From contig CM073324.1 in assembly GCA_037043015.1 (NCBI GenBank), positions 8,763,013-8,827,012 on the forward strand: a stretch of DNA of 64,000 nucleotides, read 5' to 3'. The notes under the pieces were generated by a model that saw only the letters and a list, made by a program, of their open reading frames with translations, was not told the origin of the DNA and did not search any database. Shown here in pieces: positions 52,547 to 64,000 of this stretch. Both the position numbers and the translations under genes were made by a program. Within the stretch, counting starts at the first letter, position 1. Each line of letters opens with the position of its first letter. Source of the stretch: Bryum argenteum. Lineage: Eukaryota; Streptophyta; Bryopsida; Bryales; Bryaceae.

Positions 52547-53304
52547 CTCCCTTTGTCCCATAATGTTTGATCGGTATTGCAAACCATTTGGGATTAAGCT
52601 CAATTTTGATAATTGACTAGTTGTCTAGGTGTCTAGTTTCATGGATAACTCTCTCTAAGAGCTTTGAGTGATCCGTAATTTGATAACATTTGCTTCAGTG
52701 ATTGGTAGAGTTTTTGGACACCAAGGTTGGGCAAAATTTGATGGATTAGGAATCACCCGCCTTGATGTCAATTGATGATAATGAGAGGTGCAATGATAGT
52801 GAGTGGACAACACTCACCAAGAGCTTTGTAGTGATATATAATTTCATAACATTTGCTTCAATAAAGAAAGTTTTGGCATGCCAAAGTGCAAAACTTAGCC
52901 TACCAAGAATCACACACCTTGAGCACAATTGATGATATTAAGAGGTGCAATGACAGTTAGTGGATAGCTCTCACCAAGAGCTTTGTGGCGATGTATGATT
53001 TGATAACATTTTCTTCAGTATTCATAAAAACTTTGGCTCGCCACAAGTTGTACAAAACCCCTTCAACCACGTTCATGTTATGTACGTTGCGGATTGGTAC
53101 TGAGAGTTTAGTTTTGTTTTTTCCAATTGTGAGCTGATAATATATAGAACAAGTGAAGTAATACATGAGGTGATCAAAGGGCTCAATACATTATAGTTTG
53201 GTGATTAAAGTGCTCAAGTTTATACTTGTTTGAAATCCATGGATCAAATATTTTGAGTCCAAATAAAATTGGGGTATCGATGAAACATTTTGGGATACAA
53301 GGAG
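52547..53304. mobile_element. 758-bp Stowaway/mariner-like non-autonomous element
   Basis: Left end CTCCCTTTGTCCCATAATG + TTTGATC and right end GATGAAACATTTTGGGATAC + AAGGAG are inverted partners over about 26 bases, with TA on each side (52545-52546, 53305-53306). Interior repeats of about 180 bases (CTCACCAAGAGCTTTGT, ATAACATTTGCTTCA) occur three times. No transposase. Confidence 0.75.
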
Positions 53305-53900
53305 TAATACTTTTGGAGATTTTTTACAAGTTATTATAATAAATTGTACGTGTAGAATCTTGTTAAGTACTAATATGAGAAGTTTTACAATCAAACTCCA
53401 AATGTCTTCTTTGCATAGATTGAAAGATCTATGCTTTTAATGGGAAATAAGTACTTAAATATTTTTGGGCAAGTACTGTGACCAAGCATCACGACTCTAT
53501 ACAAACTAAAAACTTAACCTTGATTGGAGAATATCTTGCACAAGGAAGTTACCTACCATTCTCTTTTTCATCTTAGATTCATTTGAGGTCCGTAACATCA
53601 TTTGTGAGGCTTGCAATGGGTAGAAGTACATAGAAACCCAACACTAATTTTTTTATGGAAAACGTGAAAATTTGGGCAAGTTTGAAAGATTGGGTCACAT
53701 GAGAAGACCCTTTATGACATCTATTTTAATCATAGTGAATTAAAAGTGAAGGATGTAAAGTAACTTCAATATATTTTTGCTCCTTATCTTCCACATTATT
53801 GAAAATAGACTAACTTTTCTTGACAAAACCAATTAGATTGTTATAAAGTTGTTTGCTTGAGATTTACATAGCTGACAATTATTTGTATACATGACATTAA

Positions 53901-54858
53901 CCCCTAAACGTCCCTAGTGTTGAAAAACAACATTTTGGATGAAGGGCAGAGACTTTGATTAGCCATATCTTCTTCCTCTAAACTTTGTTTTAGACAAATT
54001 ACTTGGATTGGGTCTCAAATCAAGTCTAGTTTGTGTGGTGAAAATTGAGAATTCAAACAATGGCATGCATTTCAATCAAGGCAACTTATGTTTTTGGGTT
54101 ATGAAACATTTGGCATGTTTTACAATTGCAAGCCAATTATGTGAGATCAAAAGTAGCTTAGTTATCACAAAATTTTCTTACATAAGTGTGATCATTATAT
54201 GCATCCCAACAACGTTGTAGTTGGAATATTTTTGATCTAGATAACTTTGGTATTGCATCTGCAACAATGTTTCTACAATGAAAAAAGTGAAAATTGGATG
54301 ATTCTTGAAGAGCTACAATTTCTTCCTACACTGTAAGATTTTAACTTTATTTTTTAGTATGCATTCAAATTATATTTTTAATTTTTAGTGGTGAAAACCT
54401 TGACTCATCAAAGATGTATTGAAGATAAGGCATGGAGTTGAGTGCAAGGGCTCTAGTTTTGGACTATTTTTTCTTTATAAAATGGTTGGCAGTTTTCACC
54501 ATTGTAAGGCTATTATTTGACCCAAGATATTTTTTTGATGAATCATTTTGGTACAATAGAGTCTTTGAGGTGAAGATGAACAACTTTCTAGTTGGTGGGT
54601 ATTTGATTGTGAATTTCACGTTGGTAGTATTTTCACTTCAAAGGGAAAATTATGGTAATTTGTAGCCTGTTTTGAGCACTAAAACATTATGATTCTGCAA
54701 TCTATAAGGTCACATAATTCAAGTTTTGGTCCACATGACCTATAAGACTATAGCAAGTTTGTACGATTGAAATCTAAATAGCTTATGTTTATTTTCATAT
54801 ATGACATTTTTTTTGAAAATGAGTTTTTGGCTAAAAATACCCTAAGGACGTACATGGT
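53901..54858. mobile_element. 958-bp TTAA family-1 element
   Basis: Left end CCCCTAAACGTCCC after TTAA (53897-53900); decayed right end GGACGTACATGG before TTAA (54859-54862). Homologous throughout to 13802-14774. ORF 54432-54665 (77 codons, MELSARALVLDYF.., MNNFLVG.., LVVFSLQ) has exactly the length of its counterpart there. Confidence 0.82.
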
Positions 54859-54887
54859 TTAATCAACAATATGCTTCATTTTTTTGT

Positions 54888-54995
54888 CATTAATTCATAT
54901 GAGTCATTTATTTGTCATTAATTCATATAAGTCAATTTTTTTTTTTCATTAATTCATACGAGTCATTTTTTGTCATTGATTCATATGAGTAATTT
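54888..54995. repeat. tandem repeat of about 30 bp, four units
   Basis: TTTGTCATTAATTCATATGA + GTCA repeats four times with small length changes in the T-run. Confidence 0.8.
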
Positions 54996-56592
54996 TTCGA
55001 TTGTTTACACTTGCCTTAAAAACAATGGAAAAGATTTTTGTTCATGTACTTTATTGCACCAAATCCAAGTTGAATCATAATTGGTTATATTATATAGGCT
55101 TGTTATATTACATAGGCTTGGACTTGTTTATTGAGGACATGCTACTTTCTAAGAATATATGCTTAATTTTGCCTCGAAAGAATTAGAAAGTATAAAATAT
55201 CACAAACTTCTTTTACATGAGGTAAGTATTATTCTTTACTTTACTTACTCATCAGTTACTTGCATAATATATGCAAGCTTTGTCACTTTTGACAAGCTAG
55301 AGTACTTGGACAAGCTTCCTATCACAAGTTCACAACATTAAAGATCAAGATCATTGAAGTTTTTATTGTTGACAACCTAGGAGAATTATATAGATTATTT
55401 GTAACCACCTTTGTAAGGCAAACATTAGAATCTTAATGGTAAATTTGTAAGACTTTTGAAGATGAGAAAGGCCAAATGTAAACAATATTGAATTTGATGT
55501 AGTCCATAATTTCACTAAAAATTTCTTGGAACTAGTTATTAGTATCATGACTGAGAATAATCATTCCTAAAAGAGTGCAAACATGTTTCCTAAACAACTA
55601 CATCATATTGAGAAAGAATATAAAGTCCTCCAAGTGCAAAATTAAGTTATATTTGAGCTTCGAGATAACATGCAACTTCATAAAAATATAAAATAGGGTG
55701 GTGCATCATCTTTGTTTTGTTTAAATATTTAATATTCTATGCATGATATGATTTTGATATCTCTTAATATTTAATACAAATCATGCTTAATTAATGACAT
55801 AATTAATTTATGGCATTAGGGACATTATATACGTCATTCTTGTCACATTGATTTAGACAAGAATTTTGAGCACAATTTTTACAGTCAAGAGCCTCGTAAT
55901 TTGTTTGTCAATTGCAAACAAGAAAGCCATTTTTTGGACTTTTTCCATACGCCCATTTTAAAAAACTGGGATAGATTCCAATCTTGTATCCAATCATACC
56001 AAATCCAAATTGAATCATAAGTTATAATGTTTCTCCAAGTCTAAATACGCATGTATACGTTTGGTGTGGACACGTAGCTTTCCGTGTCAAATTAAATTTT
56101 CATTTTGTCTTCCCAAAAAAAAGAAGAAAATGTATTGATAATTTGACGATGTATCCCTTTTAAGATTATTTGCAGATTTTACTAAAGAAGAGCCATTTAT
56201 TGCCTATGGAATGGTAAAAGTAGAACCTAATTTTAGTTTAGATAAACATTCCTATCATTATTTTATCAACTCATTAATCACTAAGACAATGAATGCACGA
56301 TCTGCCACTTCTGACAAGCTTCAGTACTGTGACACGCTGCTTATCACAACATTTATGATCAAAATGGCTTCAATGTTGACAACTGCCAACTGCATTTTAG
56401 AACATCTTTAGTCCTTAAATCTTGATGTTGATTCTCAACAACTCTTGATATAATGAAGACCTAATATAAAGTACAATCAAATTTGTACGATAGTTACAAT
56501 GTCCCTTAAACTTTCTACAACCACTTCCCAATACTATGACTAACAACAATTTTTCCAAAGAAGTGCAAAACTACTTTCCTAAAACACTTATT
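54996..56592. other. AT-rich intergenic sequence
   Basis: No gene or complete element recognised. 55005-55340 and 56150-56420 share pieces (GACAAGCT(A/T), TATCACAA) and may be old direct copies. Confidence 0.4.
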
Positions 56593-56596
56593 TTAA

Positions 56597-57479
56597 CCCT
56601 TAATGTCGAAAAGCTCCCAAAACGGGTCGTTTCAGGTCTGGTGATCCCCTAATTTTCTACATTTAGCTTGTATGAGATTGAAAACTTTTGCAAATTGTAG
56701 AAATCTTGATACCTTGCTTTAAAATTCCTCTTACTTTAGGAGATCTTCACAGTCAAAGTCTCAAAACACTATTTAAAATCTGCCCAAAAATGCCCAAAAA
56801 TGCCCAAAATTGCCCGAAATTGCCCAAAATTGCCCAAAATTGCCCAAAATTGCCCAAAATGGGGTATATGCTCGTTCGTTCTCATTATCTGCCCAAAATA
56901 AATAAGATTGCAGAAACTTCCAAAATTCACCAAAAATTGAGATTTTACTTCTTTTCGAGTTTTGTTTTTTGTACATCGAAATAAGGTTGTAAAGCATGAT
57001 CTCACCATTTGGATCTTACATCCAATCAATCTTCAGAAGCCATTTCTATCATCAAAGAGAGGCCTTTGAAGTTAAATTTCAGCATATCTCCACGTGAAAA
57101 TTCAAGCATGTCTTTAGGTTATATAGGTCACATGAGGGTAAAAATTGCTTAGACATGTTCCTAACTCACTTAGGAACAAGAATTTGAAAAGCGAGAGTTC
57201 AATTACTCTTAAAATTGGCTTTTTGGGCTCACAAAAAACTTCGAACCCATTTTGCAACAAGGGGAAAAAGCTTTTTTTCAACTTTGAATGTCACGATCTC
57301 ACAATTGGTAAGGAATTCGAAACTAAGTTTTGGTACATACATACATGGACAAGTTAGGTTATACGATCTTACAACATCTTGAAATTATGTCAAAACTTTA
57401 AAATTTTCATCTTATATTGAAAGAGGGTGGTTTGAGGAATTTTGGCAGTTTTGGGGCCGGGCTTTCGACTTTAGGGGTT
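56597..57479. mobile_element. 883-bp TTAA family-2 element
   Basis: Left end CCCTTAATGTCGAAAAGC after TTAA (56593-56596); right end GCTTTCGACTTTAGGGGT before TTAA (57480-57483). Related copies lie at 33240-34080 and 40121-40951. It contains a 10-bp tandem repeat and a 70-codon ORF at 57145-57357. No transposase. Confidence 0.75.
56780..56862. repeat. 10-bp tandem repeat TGCCCAAAAT, about eight units
   Basis: Units TGCCCAAAAA and TGCCCAAAAT follow each other from 56781; one unit has G for A (CCCGAAAT). Family-2 copy 40121-40951 has only about two such units (TTGCCCAAAC), so the repeat expanded after the copies separated. Confidence 0.9.
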
Positions 57480-57483
57480 TAAG

Positions 57484-59107
57484 TACTCCCTTATGAGAAA
57501 AGAGGACCAATGTTCCAATTGCATAATTCAACCATATTTATGGTAAAGGTTAAGCATAGAATGTTTTCATTCTCCATATTGTACATGTAAGGTATGGTCC
57601 ACACAACTAAAACAAACTTTTGTAGTCAATTTCACCACATACCATAAAAGGGACAAGCTCTCATATTCTTCTTTTCGCCATACAAATAAAAATAAATAAA
57701 ATGAAATGCCTTGAATTTTGACATCTAAACCTTTTTATAATTTTTCGTCACCCGTGCCCTATGTGTAGATCTTGGAATATTGCTAAAACCCCAAAACATA
57801 AATGTGTCTACATGATGTAATATTCTCGGGTTGAACATTAAGGATTAAATTCATGAAACTAATTTCTTGTCTGCCACAATTTCAAAGTTGTAAATGCTGC
57901 CTATTGTCAGCCATGGCAAAAAATATATTGCTGATAACACCATGACCTTGCCCCTTAATTGAAAAAAAAGAAGAAGCATGCAACAACAATTAACAATTAA
58001 CATTCATGTCAACATGTTGAATGAATGGCTCTAGGTTGGTACAACTCATTATTTGGATCCCTAGATAATTGAATTTAATTAATCCTCATAGATGCTCTAA
58101 ATGAGCATGTATTAAGGCTAATTAAATCCTGCTGTGGCCCTGATTAACTCATGCAATCATGCATCTAACAAGTGTTGTTATTTGGTGTAATGGCTACAAG
58201 GTAGTGACAGTCTCAATGTCAACTCCAATTCCCCATAAAAATAAAAATAAATTAGTTAAAAAAATAAAATAAATTAAATTACCTTCCCCCTTCTCTTTTG
58301 AAATATTTGTTTGTGAAAAATGTTTATGCCTCTCTCTTTTTTTTTTTTCTTTTTTTTTTTGTATATTTTCGAGGGCCAAGTTTTTATTGTGAAAAGGATC
58401 TTAATATTTTTCATGTACTAAATTGTGTAAAAGAGTGGTTTGGCTTTCCACATGATGTGGGTGTAATTACATGTGTGATGAGGGTATCAGGTAATATTGG
58501 GTTCTCTTTAATATTATTCAGCTTGTGTGTCCTGAGAATTTTATAGCCTAAATAATGGAATAGAATGTAGCAATTGGAACATTACATGTTTTTAATTCCA
58601 GAAATGGAACTTTTTCCTCTGCAACTATTTATCTTCTTAGATTGCCCCTTTGAAGAAGATCAACATCTTGATCGGATGCCTCACCACATAAAGCATACAA
58701 ACTTCGTAAGGGGTGGAGGCACACTTTTGTACTAAGAAGTACTAAAAGTCAATGCCCCGATATTGCCTAATTTTGCTGAGTACTTTAGGTAGTGATCCAC
58801 CCTAGTGTGCTTTCACCCTAAGCAATACTTGTTTGTTACCATTTGTGTTGACACCAATGAATGTCAAAAAAATTCAACCTTTTTTTCCATTTGGATGCTA
58901 GTGAAATAACACTTCTCTTTTCAAAAGAAATCTAAAATTAGTAAAAATAGACAATATTCAGAGATTACTAAGCCCCTATTGGAATTGGCTTCAGTGAAAT
59001 GTCTGTTTGACCTATCCTACATGACAGGCTCTAAGAAACAATGTTCAACTCTTACTCTTTAGAGTGTGGGAGACAAAGAGAATGTGAAATTACATAGTTA
59101 ACCTCTT
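57484..59107. other. AT-rich intergenic sequence
   Basis: No gene supported. T-rich run at 58340-58361. Short TTAACCCCTAAAAGAGG at 59108 looks like a TTAA-element left end but has no partner. Confidence 0.45.
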
Positions 59108-59378
59108 TTAACCCCTAAAAGAGGAGTGGTTTACCATGCCGCACTATATGATCAAGGTTTGTAATAATTTTTTACTCTTCATCAATTTTTTTACTAAGAC
59201 CCCAATAACATTCACTACTTACATGCAGACATGGTATATATTTTCATGAATAACAAGAAGCTATAACATTAATTAGTGCGGTTGACACTATATTTCTTTA
59301 TTAGAGTAGATCTCCCGTTCTCTTAGTTTTTCCGGTGTGCATGATTGACGCCATACAATAGCTATGGTAGAGCAGCCA

Positions 59379-59505
59379 AAAATGGCGCAGTGCCAAAAAT
59401 GGAGCCCTAGTAATCTTCACTGTCACGTACATAATAGCTTCTCCATACAACAGTACCATGTACACACTGCAAAGATTATAGGGCGTCACTTTAGGGCACC
59501 ATTTT
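59379..59505. mobile_element. possible small MITE (imperfect palindrome)
   Basis: AAAATGG..GCCCTAGTAATCTT at the left faces AAGATTATAGGGCGTC..CCATTTT at the right, an imperfect inverted repeat of about 50 bases per arm. No target duplication identified. A related TGCGCCATTATAGG word lies at 59660. Confidence 0.4.
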
Positions 59506-60192
59506 AAGAACACCTATATTTCCATCTTTATAAATTCATTACTTACTGTAGAAGAGTCGAAAAATGATGATTTCACTTGCTCTAGTTTTCTACTAATTTT
59601 CCCCATGCACAAAAATTACTTACATTGGCAACATTTCTGTAGATTTTCTGTGCTGAAAATTGCGCCATTATAGGACACCTTACCATACAATCATATGAAC
59701 AATGGCAAAGCAGAATGTTGTTGTCTCCTCAACTACCAAACACAAAGTGCACAAACCAACACACTATTTAGACGATGCAAACATTCCGCACTATGATGAA
59801 TATAAGGGATATCATAAAAATCAATATCCGCTGAATACCAATAGCCGGGATGGGATGGCAAGCTAAAATGTAGGGCAGTGGAAGATATGACATTGGGTGA
59901 CGGAGGCATATACTCGGGAGGTATTTGATGCAGCACTGGGTCAACTATGTGGGGATGTGGGGCCAGCCCATATAGAACAAGAAATGGTCAAAAGGCCAAT
60001 GCCCAGATAATTATCTGCTTTTCAGAATTATTATTATAAACTAGGGATATGGGCGATTCTATTGTAAGAAGAAATCATTTGCACCAAACTATGGCAGTGA
60101 TTGACAACAACACTGTTCTACTGGAAAACTCCAAAAGTGCTTGCATGTTTCTATGTGGCAGCCATAACATCAAATTGCAAAGGGCCCATATG

Positions 60193-60450
60193 GCCGGACA
60201 CTAAATCCAATCCATGTTCCCCCTTGGAATTTCCAAATATGGAGGGAGGCTAATAAAAGGCTGCCCGGTATTTTTTTGTGTTTAAGGCCTTAAAATTCCA
60301 AGAAGAGGCCCCCTAGGGTAAAATGGTGGTGCAGACCCCAAATTTCAAAAAAAAAATTCAAAAAAATGACCTTAAGGAGGTCAAAAATGGAAAATAAAAA
60401 AACTGGGGCGCCCCCCAAGTGGGGAACATGGATTGGATTTAGTGAGCGGC
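60193..60450. mobile_element. 258-bp Mutator-like MITE with 9-bp target duplication
   Basis: Termini share CACTAAATCCAATCCATG + TTCCCC inverted (28 of 30 terminal positions match). GCCCATATG flanks both sides (60184-60192, 60451-60459). A 9-bp duplication with 30-bp termini is typical of Mutator-derived MITEs. The locus has a diverged unoccupied relative at about 60690-60710 (CATATGGACAAG). Confidence 0.85.
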
Positions 60451-60454
60451 GCCC

Positions 60455-60900
60455 ATATGGACAAGACCAAGTATCTAGGAGAGTTTTCGATGATAGTTTT
60501 AGATAGTGAAATGAGACGAAGGCTTAGGGGTACTATATTGTATATGCCAAATCTTCGAATCGCGGATATGTGTTCAAGTATGTTCACATTTTACTAGTTC
60601 GAGTTCTTTCACATTCTTCATGATTTTAGCTTCTTGTCTGTTTTGGAGCATCAATTATCAACCCTTATACGTCAAATTACAAATGGTCCACGGTTGCTGC
60701 ATATGGACAAGAGCATCTAGGATAGTTTTTGATGCATAATGAAATAAGATGCAAACTTAGGGATACTATATAATTATGCCAAATCATTCAAATTGCATAC
60801 ATGAGTTCAAATATGTATACATTCTATGAGTTCGTGTTCTTTCAAATACTATACGTTTTAGTTCTTACACATTCTTCACAGTTTTAGCTTGTCATCGATC
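60455..60900. repeat. direct duplication of about 200-250 bp
   Basis: 60453-60640 and 60692-60895 share CATATGGACAAGA, ATCTAGGA(G/T)AGTTTT, AAATCTTCGAAT/AAATCATTCAAAT and TAGCTT(C/G)T, in the same order. Intact ORFs are not shared. Confidence 0.65.
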
Positions 60901-60911
60901 ATTAATATTAA

Positions 60912-61410
60912 CCCTTACATGCGCAATGAAACCCCTCGGGCAAGCATTTCAATGTAATTTGAAAGGAATGGGCATTCTAAAATGGTTAGAAGATGAGCTT
61001 ATCCTAACACCACAAAAAGGGAGATTGAAATCATCTCCTTGTTCCTCAAGCTTTCAATGATGCGATGTTTCCATCTTCTCTTAGTACACTCATAATTCTA
61101 ATCTGTGTCCTTGACGCTAAATGTAAATGGTAGACATCTATAAACATATCAAGGTAGGTCTTGTGTAAAATGGGACAATATTTACAACACACATTGACCA
61201 AGTGGAGCACATTCATTTGCTAAGTGAAAAGAACATCTTCTAGAAAACCTCAACACATTACATGAATGTTCCCTAGAAAATGAGACAAATTTACAATGTT
61301 ACATTCATGAACTTTTACATAATGTTGAACGTGGGAGCTTAACCCCCAATCATCTAGGGTTGTCAAGTTTAACTAAAATCATACCCTTTTAAAGGCTTGA
61401 TGTTTAAGGG
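60912..61410. mobile_element. 499-bp TTAA-flanked element (family 3, decayed)
   Basis: CCCTTACATGCGC after TTAA (60908-60911) and GATGTTTAAGGG before TTAA (61411-61414). The termini match only over 6-9 bases; the inner CCTCGGGCAAGCA resembles 46383-46480. Confidence 0.55.
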
Positions 61411-61414
61411 TTAA

Positions 61415-63782
61415 TTTTATATATTGAACTTCTTTAAAAGAAACATCATGACAAAATTAATGATTGTTTTTACTTTTCCTTATAGTGATGTTGGATTTGT
61501 CGTAAGTATATAAACGGTGTCTCAAAACCCCCACAACACTACAAACAACGCCACAAACTAGATCTTTCCAAGGAGAAGGTACATTATAACTTACACCTTT
61601 GACTTTCGATGTAATCATGGTGTATATTTTAGGTTGAGTGATTTTGGGTTCCCCTCCCAAATTTCATAACTAATTCAATATTAGTCCAAAATTGATGATT
61701 CTAATTCCTCCAATCTCCTACATACTTCACACACCTTCCAGAATTGATTCCATCACCAACTCCTCAATGACCATGCCAATCTGAAATTCAAGACCACTTA
61801 CCATATGTTTGAGTGGACTTTGTTGCCAACCACGAGTTTCACTTGATTTGACCTTCACGCACACATACAAGGATAGGTTTCAACAGAGCACTCTATTCAC
61901 GCCGGCCTCAAATAGGTTAAAATTCTTGTTCTTTGAGTGGAATCTCTCGCCAACCGCAAGTCTCATATACTTTACAGACAAAAAAGCTAGAAAACTGGGT
62001 TGAAAAAAAAAAAAAAAAAGTAAAATACCAATGGTAGCAAATTCCAATGACAAGCAAAAAACCTTATCTCTAGGAGGCCGGAGTGAAGAAATCAATGAAA
62101 GAGAGAGAGAGAGAGCATGCTTGCTTAAAAGGCATAAAATGAAACTGGGGATCATCGGAAGCCCCTGTCAGTGAGCAAAAAGGGAATCTCCACAAAAAGG
62201 GAATCTCCACAAAAAGGGAATCTTTGGAGCATGGAAGGCAAGATCCACCACCACTGAATTGGTAATGGTATGCTGATTTAATTGCAAGTCCCCAAAAGAG
62301 CACACACCATTAAACACAACAAAAACAAATGAACCTAAAGTTGTGCTGTCCCACAAAAAGTGTCCAAAAAGTTGGAAAGAGTCTCCTTTTTGGGACAAGG
62401 ATTTATTTGCTGCTGCCTTTGAATTAGGGTTCAAGGGTTTTGATTTGATTCCCCTTGGTAATTGGAGTACCACCTCCATTATTCCCTTTTGCATTTGAAA
62501 AAATTGTCCCCTTTCCCCTTTCTTCTTTATTCCCTTGGGTTTATGAACCTTTGACCAAGTTTCGCCCAATTTCCCCTGAACTTGCGGCTACCTAGTTTCT
62601 TCTTTTGTCCCACCCCTAATGATGGTCCCATTAGGGTGGGGTACACTCTACACCATATACTCTAGGGGAGTTTTCATTTTTCTTGGTGCTCATATGCATT
62701 AGACCCGACTTTAGGCAATGTGTCTTGATCACAAAGTGTGATGATTGAAAGGAAAAGAGGATTTAGGATTAAATTAATTTCCTTCCTTATTTTGGAAATA
62801 TTTAACATTGTTCCCTTATTGGGAATTTGGTTTAGAAATGTATGATAATTCCCCCATGCTTTCAATTTGAGATTGAATGTGGTTAGTAAAAGCTACAATA
62901 TGTTTGAGGAAGTTGTGAAGTAATCTATTCTTCTTTTGAGTTGTAAGGTATTTATCACCTATTCTACACATGCAAGAATATTTACTTGATTATATTGTAG
63001 TAGGATAGTAGGATAAATGCAAGATATGTGATTTCTGACAACCTAGTGTGCTTTGACATGTTTGTTACAACAACATTGAATGGAGAGTATTGAATTCCTT
63101 AATTGTTGCCAACCTAAAAAAGATTGACATTTCTATAGTTGATACGTATTGAGGAATAGTGTTGCGTATTTTACTAGTTGTAATCTATGGTGGACTGAGA
63201 GGTTACATGCAATGCATGCCTTAATTGGATTTTCTAGGTTTGTGAACCACATTTGATCCAATTTTCTCAATCTACTTGAACCTATATCCATCTTATTTGG
63301 TTTTGATATCCCATATGTCAACTCTTTCATGACCCTATATGAAGTGGGCTACACTTTACATCAAAACATTCTCACTCTATAGTTACATGTGTCATACTAA
63401 CAACATCATGTTCAAAGCTATTATTAGATCTATTTTTGTTTTCTAAGTTGGTAAAAAGTACAACCTAGTTTTCATAAACGTGAGAATTCTCTCCTAAAAT
63501 TGCAAAAATTTACTTGTGTTTGGTATTATCAATGTGTGGTACATATCAGCTTTCTTATGCTAATAGCTTGCAATATATAGTATGCAATAGTTTCACATGC
63601 AGATACAATGAAAGATGCAAATTTAATAAGACAAATGTTGGATTTTCTAATATTGTCAACCAATTGCATTCTGGCAAGTAGCTTGTCAATACATGTATTA
63701 CATTTTGAAATTTTTAATGGTGCCAACCTGAAGTAGTTAGTATAATGACTACTGATTTCAATTAATTTTTGAGAAGTCGTTT
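61415..63782. other. AT-rich intergenic sequence
   Basis: No gene supported. Contains a GA run at 62098-62116 and the 17-bp tandem repeat listed separately. Confidence 0.5.
62178..62227. repeat. 17-bp tandem repeat, three units
   Basis: AAAAAGGGAATCTCCAC twice, then AAAAAGGGAATCTTTGG. Confidence 0.93.
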
Positions 63783-63907
63783 GATTATTTGGTGTTGAGA
63801 ACCGTTGGATTAGTTGGTGCTGACAACCGTTGGATTATTTGGTGCTGACAACCGTTAAAATATTTGGTGCTGACAACCGTTAGATTATTTAGTGCTCACA
63901 ACCTATG
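63783..63907. repeat. 25-bp tandem repeat, five units
   Basis: GATTATTTGGTGCTGACAAC + CGTT(G/A) in five adjacent units with one to four changes each; the last unit is the most diverged. Confidence 0.92.
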
Positions 63908-64000
63908 ATAGTATGATATGTTGCCGCCACAACATTTGTACAAAAATTTATTACATATTCAATGTTGACAACCCATAATAATTTGACAGGTTGCCACTCA

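Noticed and set aside
56688-57029. ORFs rich in PKxAQNC or QFWAILGNFG repeats on both strands
   Set aside because: Products of the 10-bp tandem repeat inside a transposon relic.
59108-59135. TTAACCCCTAAAAGAGG as another TTAA-element left end
   Set aside because: No GGGGTTAA partner was found downstream; it forms only a small local palindrome.

Overview
The window looks like nuclear DNA of a land plant. It holds five recognisable plant gene families with many short GT-AG introns, separated by long AT-rich gaps filled with small DNA transposons and tandem repeats. The diverged SAP18 and biotin-ligase sequences would suit a non-seed plant (bryophyte- or lycophyte-like), but that is inference; no taxon-specific marker was seen. 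No transposase, rRNA, tRNA or CRISPR array was recognised.

Layout. 0.5-1.7 kb: 3' part of a Tim17/22/23-SAM (HP30-like) gene on +. 3.1-4.4 kb: an extra copy of the sequence lying downstream of the receptor-like kinase, carrying two MITE insertions. About 4.97-11.2 kb and 24.0-30.96 kb: the two arms of a large inverted duplication. Each arm carries a complete five-exon RLCK-VII (PBL27-like) kinase gene; the copies face outward, on - (7556-10107) and + (25089-27688), and encode the same 518-residue protein. The 12.8 kb spacer holds tandem repeats, TTAA-flanked transposons and a ten-exon biotin-protein ligase (HCS) gene on + (19026-22008). 34.4-36.5 kb: SAP18 on +. 41.4-45.8 kb: a 15-exon calreticulin (CRT3-like) on +. 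47.8-51.0 kb: the catalytic subunit of PP2A on +, 12 exons. 51-64 kb: no gene recognised, only transposon relics and repeats.

The genes are unrelated housekeeping or signalling genes and do not form a cluster: chloroplast envelope import (HP30), immune/chitin-type signalling (PBL27-like), biotin metabolism (HCS), chromatin and splicing (SAP18), ER folding (calreticulin) and phosphatase signalling (PP2A).

The strongest unusual signals are: (1) the inverted duplication, with a near-identical core of about 3.3 kb inside clearly diverged flanks; (2) at least nine elements flanked by TTAA and bounded by CCC(C/T)TAA-type inverted termini, some nested, one with an empty site in a paralogous copy, and two families keeping a related short ORF in separate copies; (3) a glycine-lysine-rich extension of about 155 residues in the biotin ligase. 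All exon joins were read by eye from splice sites, reading frame and family similarity; total coding lengths are exact multiples of three for every complete gene.
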